Assembly (NCBI GenBank): GCA_900545525.1
Contig: UQZX01000009.1
Span: 33,315-97,314, forward strand
Direction of reading: 5' to 3'
Length of the DNA: 64,000 nt
Origin: an uncultured Prevotella sp.
GTDB lineage: Bacteria; Bacteroidota; Bacteroidia; Bacteroidales; Bacteroidaceae
Under the pieces are notes generated by a model. It was not told the origin of the DNA, searched no databases, and worked only from the letters and a program-made list of their open reading frames with translations. How positions within the stretch are numbered: position 1 is the stretch's first letter; the number at the start of each line of letters is the position of its first letter. Position numbers and translations under genes: made by a program. Below, piece by piece: positions 35,012 through 43,863 of the stretch.

Positions 35012-35746
35012 ATGGCGATACCGACGGATGAACAGAAAATAGAGAAAAGGATTTTAAGCCGTTTAAACAAAGCCCTTTCCAAGTATGGTCTTATAGAAGA
35101 CAACGACCGTATCCTCGTGGGGATATCCGGCGGAAAGGACTCGCTGTGCCTGCTTGAGATGCTCGGGCGCAGGATGAAGATAGACAAGCCGCGCTTTACC
35201 CTTGATGCCGTCCATATACGTATGGAGAACATAAGATATGAGACGGACACGCGGTATCTTGAGGATTTTGCCGCCCGGTACGGCATAAGGATGCACTGTG
35301 TGACAACCGGCTTCGACGCGCATACGGACACGCGCAAGTCGCCCTGCTTCCTCTGTTCGTGGAACAGGCGCAAGCAGATGTTCATTAAGGCTCAGGAACT
35401 GGGCTGTAACAAGATAGCGCTGGGGCATCACATGGACGACATTATTCATACAGCCATGATGAACGAGTTTTTCCAGGGACATTTCTCTACGATGCCGGCA
35501 AAGCTCAGGATGCGCAAGATGCCGCTGACGATAATACGCCCTTTGTGCATGGTGGAGGAAAGGGACATCCGCATGTATGCCATGTACAGGGGATATGAGA
35601 AGCAGGTCAGTATGTGTCCGTATGAGACGGGCTCCCACCGTTCGGACATGCGCGACGTGTTTGCGCGGATAGAAGAGTTAAATCCCGAGGCACGCTATTC
35701 GATGTGGAATGCCCTTGAAAGCGAAGGAAAGCTTATAGAGGTATGA
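35012..35746 (+). CDS. TtcA-like tRNA 2-thiocytidine synthetase family protein
   Basis: 244 residues. PP-loop ATP pyrophosphatase motif GISGGKDSLCLLEML at about 37-51, a central CFLC pair (SPCFLCSWNRR), and a C-terminal MCPYE cysteine. This fits the TtcA/TtuA group that thiolates tRNA with an iron-sulfur cluster. Family is clear; whether the target is cytidine-32 as in E. coli TtcA is inference. Last gene of the serS unit. Confidence 0.85.
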   Translation: MAIPTDEQKIEKRILSRLNKALSKYGLIEDNDRILVGISGGKDSLCLLEMLGRRMKIDKPRFTLDAVHIRMENIRYETDTRYLEDFAARYGIRMHCVTTGFDAHTDTRKSPCFLCSWNRRKQMFIKAQELGCNKIALGHHMDDIIHTAMMNEFFQGHFSTMPAKLRMRKMPLTIIRPLCMVEERDIRMYAMYRGYEKQVSMCPYETGSHRSDMRDVFARIEELNPEARYSMWNALESEGKLIEV

Positions 35747-35791
35747 TGCCGATACTTTATGCCTTTTTTTCTGTTATTGGCTTTTTTGTCG

Positions 35792-35799
35792 TATCTTTG
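35792..35799 (+). promoter_or_regulatory. -7 promoter element of DMP19-smpB
   Basis: TATCTTTG, about 20 bases before the ATG at 35821. Confidence 0.5.
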
Positions 35800-35820
35800 C
35801 ATGAGTAAAAGATTAAGAAT

Positions 35821-36336
35821 ATGGATATTACGAAAGTAGTTGTTAGAGATGCCGACCTGCAACGGGCGGCAACGGAGGGAATGGACGCTTTCATGGATGT
35901 GTTTGTCAATGCCGTTTATGATGCAGTCGGCGGCAAGCTGGATGCAGAGGCTATGGCACGCCTTAATGCGCCGCAGATAACTCTTCTTGCTTACAGAATA
36001 TTGCGTGACGAGGTTATGGACGGCGGTTTTGTGCAGCTGATACACAACGGTTATGGCGGATTTATCTTCTTAAATCCCTTTGCGCGCGCCATAAAGGAGT
36101 GGGGGCTGACCGAACTTGGAAGCGTGCTGCGCAAGGTTCATGCCTTGTATAAGAAGTATCGTGACGAGATAGAAAAGGACTGTACGGACGATGAGTTCAT
36201 GGCTATGTTTGAGAAATATCCGGAGTTTGACAAATACGACGACATATTCGTGGAAAACGAGGAAGAGTGGACCGCAATGGCCGCTCATTACATAGACGAT
36301 AATATCGGGCTGTTTGCAGAAATAACAAACGACTGA
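35821..36336 (+). CDS. DMP19 family protein
   Basis: 171 residues, cytoplasmic, helix-rich and acidic. Family features: the RILRDEVMDGGFVQLIHNGYGGFIF segment with conserved Gly and Asn, then FARAIKEWG and a C-terminal FEKYPEFDKYDDIFVENEE. DMP19/DUF4375 proteins are of unknown function; a Neisseria member mimics DNA. Followed 10 bases later by smpB on the same strand. Confidence 0.8.
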   Translation: MDITKVVVRDADLQRAATEGMDAFMDVFVNAVYDAVGGKLDAEAMARLNAPQITLLAYRILRDEVMDGGFVQLIHNGYGGFIFLNPFARAIKEWGLTELGSVLRKVHALYKKYRDEIEKDCTDDEFMAMFEKYPEFDKYDDIFVENEEEWTAMAAHYIDDNIGLFAEITND

Positions 36337-36346
36337 AGGGAATACA

Positions 36347-36826
36347 ATGAGAAAAGAAGATGAACTGCTCCGCAAGAAGAGTCCGGTGAATATACGCAAC
36401 AAGAAGGCTTCGTTCGAATTCTTCTTCATCGACACCTATACAGCCGGCATTGTCCTTACGGGAACGGAGATAAAATCGATACGCATGGGCAAGGCGTCGC
36501 TTGTAGATACGTTTTGCTACATTCACAACGGTGAGGTCTGGATAAAGGGTATGAACATATCGCCTTATTTCTACGGCTCATACAACAACCACGAAAGCAA
36601 GCGCGACAGAAAGCTCCTACTTACAAAGCGCGAGATATACAAGCTGCAGGAGGCTTCCAAGCAGCCCGGATATACCATTGTGCCCATACTTGTGTTTATA
36701 GACGACAAGGGGAGGGCAAAGGTCGACATCGCCCTTGCACGTGGAAAGAAGGAATTTGACAAGCGTCAGACGCTGAAAGAGAAGGAAGACCGTCGTGAGA
36801 TGGACAGGGCAGTGAAACATTTTTAA
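36347..36826 (+). CDS. smpB: SsrA-binding protein
   Basis: 159 residues. SmpB OB-fold with NKKASFEFFFIDTYTAGIVL, TGTEIKSIRMGKASL and a basic C-terminal tail (KEKEDRREMDRAVKHF). Binds tmRNA and delivers it to stalled ribosomes. No tmRNA gene was recognised in the window. The next gene starts 12 bases after. Confidence 0.96.
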   Translation: MRKEDELLRKKSPVNIRNKKASFEFFFIDTYTAGIVLTGTEIKSIRMGKASLVDTFCYIHNGEVWIKGMNISPYFYGSYNNHESKRDRKLLLTKREIYKLQEASKQPGYTIVPILVFIDDKGRAKVDIALARGKKEFDKRQTLKEKEDRREMDRAVKHF

Positions 36827-36838
36827 TGAAAGAGGGCT

Positions 36839-37477
36839 ATGATAAAGAATATCGTATTCGACCTTGGCGGGGTGATAATGACCATTGACCAAAGTGAGGC
36901 AGTAAGACGTTTTAAGGCTTTGGGGCTTGAGGACGCGGAGGCGCGTCTCGACCCCTATACGCAGAGCGGAATATTCGGAGAGCTGGAAGAAGGGAAGATA
37001 ACGGCGGAGGATTTCCGGCGTGAGCTTGGCGCGCTTGTCGGCAGGGAACTTACGTTTGAGCAGTGCTGCCATGGCTGGCGCGGATATTGCAGGGAAGTGC
37101 CGCGGCGTGCGCTTGATGTGCTGATTAGGCTGAAGGCTGAAGGTTACCGTCTAATACTGCTTTCAAATACCAATCCCTATATGATGAGCTGGGCGTTGAG
37201 CGATGCCTTCGACGGTGAGGGGCATTCGCTCGAATATTATTTCGATGCGCTGTATCTCAGCTATAAGCTGAAGATGATGAAGCCGTGTGAGAAGATATTC
37301 AATCTTATACTTGAGAAGGAGAATATCACGCCGGAAGAGACGCTGTTTGTCGACGACGGTCCGCGAAACACGGCAATGGCGAGCAATATAGGCATAAACA
37401 CGCTGTGTCCGGCTAACGGCGAGGACTGGACGGATGCGCTGTACGAGCGTATACGGAGCGTGAATGAGTTCAGATGA
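36839..37477 (+). CDS. HAD-superfamily hydrolase
   Basis: 212 residues, HAD-IA type. Motif I FDLGGVIMTID (nucleophile Asp, with Gly at the second Asp position, as in the YihX-like subgroup), motif II LLSNTNPYMM, motif III Lys in YKLKMMKPCEKIF, motif IV VDDGPRNTAMA. Probably a small-molecule phosphatase; substrate unknown. Cotranscribed with smpB by spacing. Confidence 0.85.
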   Translation: MIKNIVFDLGGVIMTIDQSEAVRRFKALGLEDAEARLDPYTQSGIFGELEEGKITAEDFRRELGALVGRELTFEQCCHGWRGYCREVPRRALDVLIRLKAEGYRLILLSNTNPYMMSWALSDAFDGEGHSLEYYFDALYLSYKLKMMKPCEKIFNLILEKENITPEETLFVDDGPRNTAMASNIGINTLCPANGEDWTDALYERIRSVNEFR

Positions 37478-37716
37478 CGCGCTGCGGCAGTCGGACGGCG
37501 GATAGTTGCATAGGCGATGATTATGCCCTGCATTGTGACACATTGTCCGCTTTTCTGCCGTTTTTGTTTTCATCCTGATTTCAGATAACCCTTCAGGAAG
37601 CCCCGGCTCGTAAAATTTAAGATGTTTGCGCAAAAATACGGTCTTAATTCGTGTGCAGGCGCAATCCATTGAATATCAGATGCTTATCCCGTAAATAGTC
37701 TGTGTGTGCAGCGGAC

Positions 37717-37836
37717 ATGTGCTTTTTGGTTGCCGTAAAGCCTCTTTTTGATAGCAAAACATGGGCTTTTTAATATTATCGATGGGCTTTTTATATGCTA
37801 TAGTGCCTCTATTGCATGTAAATATGGCTTCTATGG
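37717..37836 (+). repeat. Short intergenic array, 21-22-base period (6 units)
   Basis: Aligned unit cores at 37717 (ATGTGCTTTTT), 37739, 37761 and 37782 (both ATGGGCTTTTTA), 37803 and 37824 (spacing 22, 22, 21, 21, 21). It occupies the middle of the 649-base gap 37478-38126. The gap also holds two copies of TGACACATTGTC (near 37537 and 37968), an AT-rich inverted repeat AAAAAAATC / GATTTTTTT (37837-37861), and a GC-rich hairpin at 38034-38069. No gene is supported there. Confidence 0.55.
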
Positions 37837-38033
37837 AAAAAAATCTACGTACGATTTTTTTCTGTAGAACGTATTTTCCAATAAATCCAGTGTGTTTTCG
37901 TTTGCAGGGAGCCTTGTTGAATATTTTTAACACCTCGTTTGACAAAAAACTGTGTCGTTTCCGTTCTGACACATTGTCGCATATTCCCGCAAAAAACGTT
38001 TCATTGTGTCCTCCGGCAGGCTGTCTGTACAGT

Positions 38034-38069
38034 CTGCGCCTGCCCTGCGGAAAGGGAGGGCAGGCGCAG
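38034..38069. repeat. GC-rich 13-base inverted repeat
   Basis: CTGCGCCTGCCCT / AGGGCAGGCGCAG with a 10-base loop and no T-run. Possibly an extra terminator or RNA-stabilising hairpin at the convergent end of the HAD and PP2C units. Confidence 0.5.
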
Positions 38070-38110
38070 GTTATGCGCGAAAGCGGATGCCGCTGTCCCC
38101 GTATCGCGTC

Positions 38111-38142
38111 AAAAAAGGTTCCCGGCTTAGTCGCGGAACCTT
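38111..38142 (-). terminator. Terminator of the six-gene minus-strand operon
   Basis: Minus strand: stem AAGGTTCC / GGAACCTT followed by a run of T (A-run 38111-38116 on the plus strand). The PP2C stop codon lies inside the loop. Confidence 0.75.
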
Positions 38143-38960
38143 ATGTAGCTTCTGTCGTCAAACGATGCGTATCCGTTCATCACCCCTTTTGTTGCCCTGT
38201 ATTTGTCTATCAGCAGAGGGTCTGCCTCTATGAGCCGTGCCAGTGCTTCCTCGCTCTGTCCAAGGGTTTCTTTTATGAAGGGATAGCCGTCGCTTGCCAG
38301 TATTATCTCGGTCTCTTCGGGCGGCACGTCTATCACTTTTACCTTGTCCATGGGTATGTCAAAGCCGTCAATGACGGCGTAATCCATGTTCTGGCGTGAG
38401 CATGCCGCTATGAGGTCGGGCAGGATGTGGCACCTTCCCGTGTCGTTTATGCGCAGACATTCTATCTTCTTCTGCAAGTCTGCTGCATCCTTGCATTTAT
38501 GCAGTTCGTTCTTGATGAAAACAGAACGCTTGGCGGCAATGATATCTTCGCTTGGCTTGGGATTGTCATGATATGTTCCGCCCACAATGCAGTGGCAGTC
38601 GCCGACAAGCCACACCTGCCTGCGCCGGCGGCTGTAGACAACGGCGCTTGCCGTGGCGCGTCCGGCAGGCTCTGTCCGCAGCCTGACTGTATCCGCGCCG
38701 TATCCTGTGTATATTTCATGTACGGCTTCCGTCACGCCTTTGCAGAAATCCTCCACGCCTGTCTCTTCCGGCATGGCGGCGACAAACTTCCTTACGGTTT
38801 CCATGCACAGGCGCCCGTTGCTCATGCTGCCGTTTATCCGCACGGCAGTCTTGCTGGTGCTGCCGTCTATTACGGCAATGAAGCTATCGCTTACCGCTAT
38901 CCCGTCTTCGCACTCTTGCCGGGTGCTTTTTCCTACGGTCGTTCTCTCTATGATTTCCAT
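38127..38960 (-). CDS. PP2C-like protein phosphatase
   Basis: 277 residues. PP2C metal-site pattern: QECEDGIAVSD then FIAVIDGST, a central VWLVGDC, LASDGYPF and a C-terminal FDDRSYIRF. This is a compact, divergent PP2C-fold protein; the first motif resembles PP2C, but several positions differ, so activity is not certain. The start overlaps the end of the YgiQ gene by 77 bases in another frame, yet later start codons would lose the first metal motif, so the overlap is accepted. Last gene of the operon. Confidence 0.7.
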   Translation of the reverse strand: MEIIERTTVGKSTRQECEDGIAVSDSFIAVIDGSTSKTAVRINGSMSNGRLCMETVRKFVAAMPEETGVEDFCKGVTEAVHEIYTGYGADTVRLRTEPAGRATASAVVYSRRRRQVWLVGDCHCIVGGTYHDNPKPSEDIIAAKRSVFIKNELHKCKDAADLQKKIECLRINDTGRCHILPDLIAACSRQNMDYAVIDGFDIPMDKVKVIDVPPEETEIILASDGYPFIKETLGQSEEALARLIEADPLLIDKYRATKGVMNGYASFDDRSYIRFRD

Positions 38961-40806
38961 TGTATGGTGCTTTGGGTGTGAAAGGATACAGCCGCCTGAT
39001 AATGTCCGGACGTCCGATGCGCCTCAGTTCGTTTTCGATATTATGCCTTTCTTCCGGTTTATACCAGAAGAAGAACATCCGCTGTGCCAGCTTCTCGCGC
39101 TGTGTCTTTGCCGATGCCACGGGTTCAAGCGTATAGGGGTCGTATCCGGTGTACCATGTCTCGGTGCTTATCGTCATTGGTGTGGGTGTGAAGTCCTGTA
39201 CCTGTTCGAGATGAAAGTCCATGCCCTTTGTCAGTACGGCAAGCTCTGCCATGTCTTCCTCGCGGCAGCCGGGATGACTGCTGATAAAATAGGGGATAAT
39301 CTGCTGGTTGAGATTTTCCTCCTTGTTTATGCGGTCAAAGAGCTGCTTGAACTCTTCGAATAATTTAAACGGCGGCTTCCGCATCAGCCCGAGCACGCGG
39401 TCGGACACATGCTCAGGTGCCACCTTCAGCCGTCCGCTCACGTGGCGGCAAATCAGTTCGTGCGTATACTGGCGTGCGGCGCGGTTTGCCGTGTCGTCCT
39501 TGCTCTTGTGCAGCAGCAGGTCGTAGCGCACACCGCTGCCGATGAAGCTTTTCTTTATTCCCGGTATGGCATCCACCGCCTTGTATACGTCGAGAAGTTT
39601 TGAATGGTCGGTGTTCAGATTAGGGCAGACCTGCGGATGTATGCACGACGGGCGCTTGCATCTTCCGCAGATGTCCTTGTTCCTGCCTTCCATGCCGTAC
39701 ATGTTTGCAGACGGTCCGCCAAGGTCGCTCAGGTATCCTTTGAAGTCAGGCAGCTCCATTACCTTCCTCACTTCTCTCAATATGCTCTCCTTGCTTCTGC
39801 ATACGATAAACTTTCCCTGATGGGCACTGATTGTGCAGAACGCGCAGCCGCCGAAGCATCCTCTGTGGATGTTTACCGAGTGCTTTATCATTTCGTAGGC
39901 AGGAATACGCTTGTTCTTGTATTTTGGATGTGGCAGCCGTGTGTACGGAAGCTCGTGCGAGGCATCCAGCTCCTCGGTGGACATGGGAGGGTAGGGCGGG
40001 TTTACCACGACGCAGGAGCTGCCCGTATGTTGTATAAGCCTTTGTGCATGCAGCTTGTTCGACTCTTCTTCTATGTGCCTGATGTTCTCTGCCTGTGCCT
40101 TCCTGTTCTTCAGACACTCTTCGTGCGGGTGCAGCACAATGTCATTGTATGTGCCGGCGTATGCAGGAATGTCATTTTCCTTGGCAATATATACAGTTTG
40201 AGGGATGTCCCTTATCTCCTTTATGTCCCTGCCTCCTTGCAATTCTCGGCACAGCTGCTTCATTGGGGTCTCGCCCATGCCGTATACAATCATGTCTGCA
40301 CCGGAGTCAAACAGTATGCACGGTTTAAGGCAGTCCTGCCAATAGTCGTAGTGTGTCAGGCGGCGGAGGGATGCCTCAATTCCTCCGAGGACAATAGGGG
40401 TGTCCGGATACAGGCTGCGCAGGATGCGGCTGTATACTATGGTGGGATATTCGGGGCGGCAGTCGTGTCTGCCGTCGGGACTGTAGGCGTCTTCGGAGCG
40501 GAGACGTTTGTTTGCCGTATATTTGTTTACCATAGAGTCCATACATCCCGGCGATATGCCGAAGAACAGGCGCGGGCGCCCGAGTTTCTTGAAGTCCCGG
40601 AAATCACCGTGCCAGTCTGGTTGAGGCACGATGGCTACCTTCAGTCCCATTGCCTCTATTGTACGTCCTATTACGGCACATCCGAAGGAGGGGTGGTCTA
40701 CATAGGCATCGCCGGAGAACAGGATTACATCGAGTGTGTCCCAGCCTCTCAGCTCCACTTCCTTTTTTGTTGTCGGCAGCCAGTCTGTCAGTTTATATCT
40801 GTCCAT
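38884..40806 (-). CDS. YgiQ-family radical SAM protein
   Basis: 640 residues. Radical SAM cysteines in RGCFGGCAFCTISAHQG (CxxxCxxC), an N-terminal B12-binding-like region (DVILFSGDAYVDHPSFG), a middle cluster of extra cysteines (CGRCKRPSCIHPQVC) and the conserved C-terminal YTGYDPYTLEPV. The basic tail (KKHPARVRRRDSGKR) is encoded by the bases that overlap the downstream PP2C gene. Function of YgiQ proteins is not established. Confidence 0.88.
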   Translation of the reverse strand: MDRYKLTDWLPTTKKEVELRGWDTLDVILFSGDAYVDHPSFGCAVIGRTIEAMGLKVAIVPQPDWHGDFRDFKKLGRPRLFFGISPGCMDSMVNKYTANKRLRSEDAYSPDGRHDCRPEYPTIVYSRILRSLYPDTPIVLGGIEASLRRLTHYDYWQDCLKPCILFDSGADMIVYGMGETPMKQLCRELQGGRDIKEIRDIPQTVYIAKENDIPAYAGTYNDIVLHPHEECLKNRKAQAENIRHIEEESNKLHAQRLIQHTGSSCVVVNPPYPPMSTEELDASHELPYTRLPHPKYKNKRIPAYEMIKHSVNIHRGCFGGCAFCTISAHQGKFIVCRSKESILREVRKVMELPDFKGYLSDLGGPSANMYGMEGRNKDICGRCKRPSCIHPQVCPNLNTDHSKLLDVYKAVDAIPGIKKSFIGSGVRYDLLLHKSKDDTANRAARQYTHELICRHVSGRLKVAPEHVSDRVLGLMRKPPFKLFEEFKQLFDRINKEENLNQQIIPYFISSHPGCREEDMAELAVLTKGMDFHLEQVQDFTPTPMTISTETWYTGYDPYTLEPVASAKTQREKLAQRMFFFWYKPEERHNIENELRRIGRPDIIRRLYPFTPKAPYNGNHRENDRRKKHPARVRRRDSGKR

Positions 40807-40861
40807 TTTGTTTTTTACATTGCAGGCGTATACGTTTTTCTTGCTGTTTCCTGTCGCAAGA

Positions 40862-41188
40862 CTATAGTTCCCCGTTGCCGTTATCTTCTCCTTTGCTGCC
40901 GTTCTCCCATTTTACGAACAGCTCCACAAGCCTCTGCAATCCGGTTGCCTTCATGTTGCTGTTGTATACCACATCAAGGCAGAGGTCTATGAGTCGCCTG
41001 TCCTTGCCCGCTTCCGAACCGAGGAGCGAGCGCATGTTGAGCTTCAGCTTTTCCAGCACCGCCTCGTCTATTATTCCGTTGCTGTCTATGAGGTCTTTCA
41101 AAAGAGCATAGTCTTTTATTGTGTTCAGATGTTCTTCACTGACGCTTATTGTCCGTGTTCCTGAGATGTTTGTTTGAATCTTGTACAT
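40862..41188 (-). CDS. Small hypothetical protein
   Basis: 108 residues, helical and charged, no signal peptide. Starts MYKIQTNISGTRTISVSEEHL and ends in a polar tail NGSKGEDNGNGEL. No family recognised. It lies 18 bases after the amidase gene and 55 bases before YgiQ in the operon, so it is probably a real translated gene. Confidence 0.55.
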   Translation of the reverse strand: MYKIQTNISGTRTISVSEEHLNTIKDYALLKDLIDSNGIIDEAVLEKLKLNMRSLLGSEAGKDRRLIDLCLDVVYNSNMKATGLQRLVELFVKWENGSKGEDNGNGEL

Positions 41189-41206
41189 ATATAATAAGGT
41201 GTATTT

Positions 41207-43861
41207 TTATTGTTCAAGCAGAAATGTCATTATTCCGCGCATTACGGCTTCCCGTTTCCGTGCGGACTTGATACATTCGAACGGAAATCCTAATGCCATT
41301 GTGCGGAAGTCGTTTCCTTTATATGCCACGCATGCAGATGTTCCGTTTCCGTATGTAAGCGCACAGAATGCCGGTGCCAGCGGATGCAGGATGTCTGATG
41401 ATGTGGAGGAATAATGTGTTTCGTTAGGTTTGCGGTATATGTCGAATGCCGTCCCCATGCCGGTTATGCTTTCGTCGTCTGTGTCGCGGCAGGTTCCGTT
41501 GTAGGCGGTGTGCAGCACATCCGCCATGAAAGTCTTTTCGCTTACGGCGGGCATGTCGCCGGCTATATATGAACCCGATACCAGCAGTCTGCCGCCCGAT
41601 GATACATACCGCCGGAGCTTGTCCTGCATGGCAGGGGAGAATGTCTTGTAATATGTCATGCAGGAAAGACTTTGTTTTTCCTGACCTAATATGAGGTCTA
41701 TGCAGTCATATCCGGTTATGTCCATGCCGCTTTCTATCGCTTTGGAAGAACAGCTTACAACGTTATACCGTCTTGTTGCAGCGATTGCTTCGGCATGGGT
41801 GGCTGTATAGTCGAAGGTATTTCCGGCGATGAAGGTCCCCTCCATTTCATTGCTGCTGTATCCCAGTCCTGTTGTTGTCTCTATTCCTGTCTGTGACTTG
41901 TTGAATGACTGTTGCCTGCCGCTCCATGCTGCCGTGGTTCCGTATGTAACGCCTGCATCTCCGTCAAGGTCGAAGCCTTGTAGCGAGTCGTTGTCTATTA
42001 CATCCGGAGCCGACAGCCTTTGAAAACCGTTGACTATCATTACCGTCTTGGATGCCCCAGGCTCATACACCGCAGACACTACTTCCGACGGGAAGCTCTC
42101 GCCGCCGTCGTTCAATGCCGTTATCCTGAAGCGGTATACAGTTCCGGGATTTAGCCTTATGCGGCAGGCATTGCCTTTAACAACGTTACCGTTGTCAAAT
42201 CCGGCATTGCCTGCGGATGTATATACAACGAATGATTTCGGCACTGCCGTCGGTTCGAGCCTGTCGTGCGTCACGCTCCATTTTATCAATATCTCTCCCG
42301 GTGCGGTGAATGCTATATATGGTGCCGTCGGTGCCAGCGGCGTTACCGTATATGGCTTGTTGTTCTGTTTGGACAGGAAGCGCAGTATCGTCTTGTATAT
42401 GCTTCTTGCCATTGTAAAACGGAATGACGGGTCTTGTGCCAGCTTCATGTCCGGAAAGTTTTGGTGAGACAAGGTCTCTATTATTGCCGAAGGCATTTCC
42501 GGACAACGCGTTTCCGAATAGTTACGGTCGTAAAGCTCACGTATATTCCACTTGCCATATTGGGCAGAAATGTCACGCCGGATGTTTTCAAGCAAACTGC
42601 CTGCAAAGTCTTTTGACAGGCTTCTCGGCTGTCCTGCTCCAAGTTTGCCGCCGTTAAAGCCGGTGGTACAAATGGCAAGTGAGCCTATAAGCGACTTGTT
42701 GTCCTTTGAGAAACCTGCATCGCTATGTACTGCAAGAGACAGTTCTATCGGCACGCCTTTGCCCTGCCTGCCTGGAACAAAACATGAACCGCCCGCGAGC
42801 CAGTTTGTCATATACGATCGTGTGTTTATGTCATCGGCATAATCGTCTGTCCCTCCTTTGGCATTGTATACGCTGTCCGGTGCTCCTGCCCATTGGGCAT
42901 AGTATCTTGCCCCCTCGAAACTGCGTGGCATGCCACTCACTGTTCCTTCGCGCGAGACATTCCCCATGCCTCCGCCAAAACGCACTGCATCAGCTGTGAC
43001 CACTCCTTTGTGTCCGGATATATTCGATAATACCACGCGGTTGCTGGAGTTGCAGCCGGCATCAAAGTCGAATGTCCCGAGATATACCCACGTACCTCCG
43101 CCCATGCGCTGGTTTACGCTGAATGTTGTCCTTATTCCTTTGTGCCATACGGTATAATGCGCATCAGGAATGCTTTTATGTACGGTTGCATAACTCACAT
43201 AGACTGCGTAGCGACCCGGCGACGTTATGCGTGGCTGGTAGGATATCTCACATTCTCCGTGCTGGGCAGCCTTTGCCATGCGTGCTGTTCCCATTGTAAA
43301 CGGATTTTCGTTTTCGATGCGTTCCCTGTATGCAAAGCCTTGTGTGCCGGCATCGTGCCATTTCTCTCCGATGTTTATCTCCGTATAGTATGGCAGCGGA
43401 TTTATGTCGTCATTGTCCACCACTATTTCATGGCGTTGCCAGTCGCGTTCGCGTGGAGTGAAAACATTTGCCCCTGCATTCTCAAGCATGGGTATGAGAT
43501 ATGGCACGACTATGGTCTGCGTGAAGAGGTCTTCCGTAGTGCAGAACAGATAAGGACGCTGCCATTCCCAACGCCTCTTCTTATTGTTATAGTATCGTCC
43601 GTGACTAGCCCAAAGTGAGAGGTGGCGGTTTTGCAGACCTTCGGTAATAGTGTATGGTTGCGATATACTTTGTACCCAGGGTATGCCCGTGTATATCGGT
43701 GATGTGCGTAGCTTATCGTCACGCTTATGGCTGTCCTTGTCGGTCTTTTGTGTCGATGACGGCGCAGTGCTGCCCTTATTTTCTATCGAACGGTGGCTGC
43801 CGCATGAAGCAAGTACACACAGAATTGCTATATAAAGTGATTTCTTTATTATGCCGGACAT
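41207..43861 (-). CDS. Lipoprotein N-acetylmuramoyl-L-alanine amidase split by a golvesin-type domain
   Basis: 884 residues. Lipoprotein signal peptide (lipobox LASC, Cys20). The amidase_3 fold begins at about 80 (SLWASHGRYY, zinc His; CTTEDLFTQT) and is interrupted at about 175-305 by a golvesin/xanthan-lyase C-terminal-like beta domain (GRYAVYVSYA, GTWVYLGTFDF, VTADAVRFGG). It resumes with LAVHSDAG (zinc His) and catalytic Glu in AIIETLSHQN. A fibronectin III domain (about 520-610) and a C-terminal alpha/beta region containing GGRLLVSGSYIAGDM follow. Likely acts on peptidoglycan from the membrane surface; these proteins are sometimes misannotated as xanthan lyase. Confidence 0.8.
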   Translation of the reverse strand: MSGIIKKSLYIAILCVLASCGSHRSIENKGSTAPSSTQKTDKDSHKRDDKLRTSPIYTGIPWVQSISQPYTITEGLQNRHLSLWASHGRYYNNKKRRWEWQRPYLFCTTEDLFTQTIVVPYLIPMLENAGANVFTPRERDWQRHEIVVDNDDINPLPYYTEINIGEKWHDAGTQGFAYRERIENENPFTMGTARMAKAAQHGECEISYQPRITSPGRYAVYVSYATVHKSIPDAHYTVWHKGIRTTFSVNQRMGGGTWVYLGTFDFDAGCNSSNRVVLSNISGHKGVVTADAVRFGGGMGNVSREGTVSGMPRSFEGARYYAQWAGAPDSVYNAKGGTDDYADDINTRSYMTNWLAGGSCFVPGRQGKGVPIELSLAVHSDAGFSKDNKSLIGSLAICTTGFNGGKLGAGQPRSLSKDFAGSLLENIRRDISAQYGKWNIRELYDRNYSETRCPEMPSAIIETLSHQNFPDMKLAQDPSFRFTMARSIYKTILRFLSKQNNKPYTVTPLAPTAPYIAFTAPGEILIKWSVTHDRLEPTAVPKSFVVYTSAGNAGFDNGNVVKGNACRIRLNPGTVYRFRITALNDGGESFPSEVVSAVYEPGASKTVMIVNGFQRLSAPDVIDNDSLQGFDLDGDAGVTYGTTAAWSGRQQSFNKSQTGIETTTGLGYSSNEMEGTFIAGNTFDYTATHAEAIAATRRYNVVSCSSKAIESGMDITGYDCIDLILGQEKQSLSCMTYYKTFSPAMQDKLRRYVSSGGRLLVSGSYIAGDMPAVSEKTFMADVLHTAYNGTCRDTDDESITGMGTAFDIYRKPNETHYSSTSSDILHPLAPAFCALTYGNGTSACVAYKGNDFRTMALGFPFECIKSARKREAVMRGIMTFLLEQ

Positions 43862-43863
43862 AT

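Noticed and set aside
36347..36826. tmRNA next to smpB
   Set aside because: I looked for a tRNA-like acceptor pair near smpB and saw none.
36839..37477. Inactive HAD enzyme because motif I is DxG
   Set aside because: DLGGV is the normal form in the YihX-like HAD subgroup, so it is not evidence of loss.
37761..38399. 212-residue plus-strand frame
   Set aside because: It is antisense to the PP2C-like gene and begins inside the repeat array; composition is not coding-like.
39604..40992. 462-residue plus-strand frame within YgiQ
   Set aside because: Antisense shadow; the minus strand has clear radical SAM motifs.
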